The notes beneath the pieces are model-generated. The model was not told the DNA's origin, searched no databases, and saw only the letters and a program-made list of their open reading frames with translations. Shown in pieces: positions 62,860 to 64,000 of a DNA stretch of 64,000 nucleotides; the first letter of the stretch is position 1, and the number at the start of each line of letters is the position of its first letter. This stretch comes from Bolinopsis microptera (taxonomy: Eukaryota; Ctenophora; Tentaculata; Lobata; Bolinopsidae): the NCBI RefSeq assembly GCF_026151205.1, contig NC_087076.1:14865675-14929674 (forward strand), read 5' to 3'. The position numbers and the translations under genes are program-made.

Positions 62860-64000
62860 GGTCACGCTGCTCTCTGCTATTGCTCTAATGATCCAAATGA
62901 TTGAAGCATCTGCAAGGTGAGACTAAGATCTGAGTCACCCACGGGGCACGGAGGTTGTTTAGCAGCCTTCCTCTTGAGTGAGGTAAGGAGTTCATGTATC
63001 GTTGTGGGGTAACCAAGTCTGGAGCATGGATGTGTCTTTTAGTTCCAAGGGAAAGGGTGTTGTTTGAGAGATCGAGGTAGCAGTGGCAGGGACATTTAGT
63101 AGATTCGTTATAATATCCTGAAAGTTTGAGGGTGATTGCTGAAAATGTAGAAGATAGATTTTTAGACTCAACGTTTAGGGCACGAGATTGAAAATCGTAT
63201 GTGCAATGCAATTACACATAATATGCGCTGACCTTTGACTGGTGATAATTTCAGCAAGGAAAAATATTTTTCCATGGGACCAAAAGCAGCTGATAGATAT
63301 CACTCCCCTCTATCAGAAACAACTATAAAATCAATTTTGAGAGAATTTCTATGAAGATCCCGGCTCCCGGGGATCGTCCCCCTTAATCTTGCACTTTAAA
63401 AATTCAAAGTCGGGTTGAGATGAATTTAACCATCCTTATTTAAAAAAACTTTATCAATATCATTTTATTTTACAATAACCGTGTCTTATGCAGCTACAGG
63501 GTTATCGTGCATATATAGCATTGGGGTTTCAAACGTTTGACGTTCAATATGTTGAGGTTTGCTATTCTTTCCAACTTTTAAAACATAAACTTGTAAAAGC
63601 TGACATCTAACATGGCACTGTTTTCTGCGGCTTCATACGTCAAACATTTGACACCCCAATGCTACAGACAAAGAGTGTCGAAAGACTGAAGATTTCTTTT
63701 TCTTGTATCACTGGTCAGTGTTCAATGGTCTATCAATGTAATATATTGAAGAACATAACAAATTTTCATACATGCTGAAAGCTCAAAATAGCAATGAAAA
63801 TAAAATAAAATAATAACTGATCGGGATCTATACTGTTGCCACCTTTTTTTCTTCACCAAGGCTGGACCTAGGTGGCTCAAAATAGCATCAAGATGCTCTG
63901 CCTGCCTCTGGGGTATGGCATCCCTACAAGATGCCGGAGTTAACTGTGTGGAGATGATAAAGTAAATGTTAGATAAAGGGGGTGAGTAGATGCTCTAGTG
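62860..64000. other. Upstream flank with repeats
   Basis: Contains copy 2 of the mosaic repeat (63150-63391) and a pair of inverted 26-27-mers (about 63517-63543 and 63637-63663, core CATTGGGGT.TCAAA.GTTTG). No gene is evident to the window end. Confidence 0.5.
63150..63391. repeat. Dispersed mosaic repeat, copy 2
   Basis: Shares two blocks with 50924-51150, one inverted and one in the same orientation, so the two copies differ by an internal inversion. Ends with CCGGGGATCGTCCCCC. Confidence 0.75.

Overview
The window is nuclear DNA of an invertebrate animal. It is AT-rich, the genes are split by many GT-AG introns, and the space between and inside genes is full of minisatellites, MITE-like elements, LINE fragments and satellite-like repeats. 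The gene set (Ras-type GTPase, protein kinase D, actin capping protein beta, mitochondrial ATP synthase alpha, a Golgi carbohydrate sulfotransferase, an LDLa-domain GPCR) is metazoan. Penelope-like GIY-YIG, MULE and hAT remnants, plus splice-acceptor-like AGs sitting 1-2 nt before four start codons, would fit a spliced-leader-using non-bilaterian such as a hydrozoan cnidarian. That taxonomic placement is inference and weak.

Layout. 1-1.8 kb: the last two coding exons of a Ras-family GTPase (+), with a CVLL prenylation box. 4.8-32.7 kb: a protein kinase D gene on the minus strand, rebuilt here as 18 in-phase exons covering the N-terminal domain, C1a, C1b, acidic linker, PH domain and kinase. 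Its large introns hold at least four short inverted-repeat elements, a tRNA-like SINE foldback, long minisatellites and a complete two-exon sulfotransferase gene on the opposite strand (20.7-22.1 kb). 33.5-34 kb: C-terminal GIY-YIG part of a Penelope-like element. 35.0-37.1 kb: complete six-exon F-actin capping protein beta gene (-). 37.8 kb: a 288-bp hAT-type MITE with a perfect 8-bp target duplication. 39.1-41.2 kb: broken reverse transcriptase and GC-rich palindromic repeat modules. 41.7-48.7 kb: complete nine-exon ATP synthase alpha gene (-), with a MULE-like element bounded by long inverted arms inside one intron. 49.0-57.6 kb: gene-free accessory zone with G-run-ended elements, a 17-bp minisatellite, several broken LINEs and an integrase scrap. 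58.6-62.8 kb: complete four-exon LDLa/7TM receptor gene (-).

The genes are not a functional cluster; each is a separate eukaryotic transcription unit. Exon joins were checked by hand for codon phase: PKD, CapZ beta, ATP synthase alpha, the sulfotransferase and the GPCR all read through without a stop in the models given. The only uncertain exon borders are in the PKD acidic linker. Most remaining sequence is intron or repeat, and I see no prokaryotic system, CRISPR array or rRNA gene.
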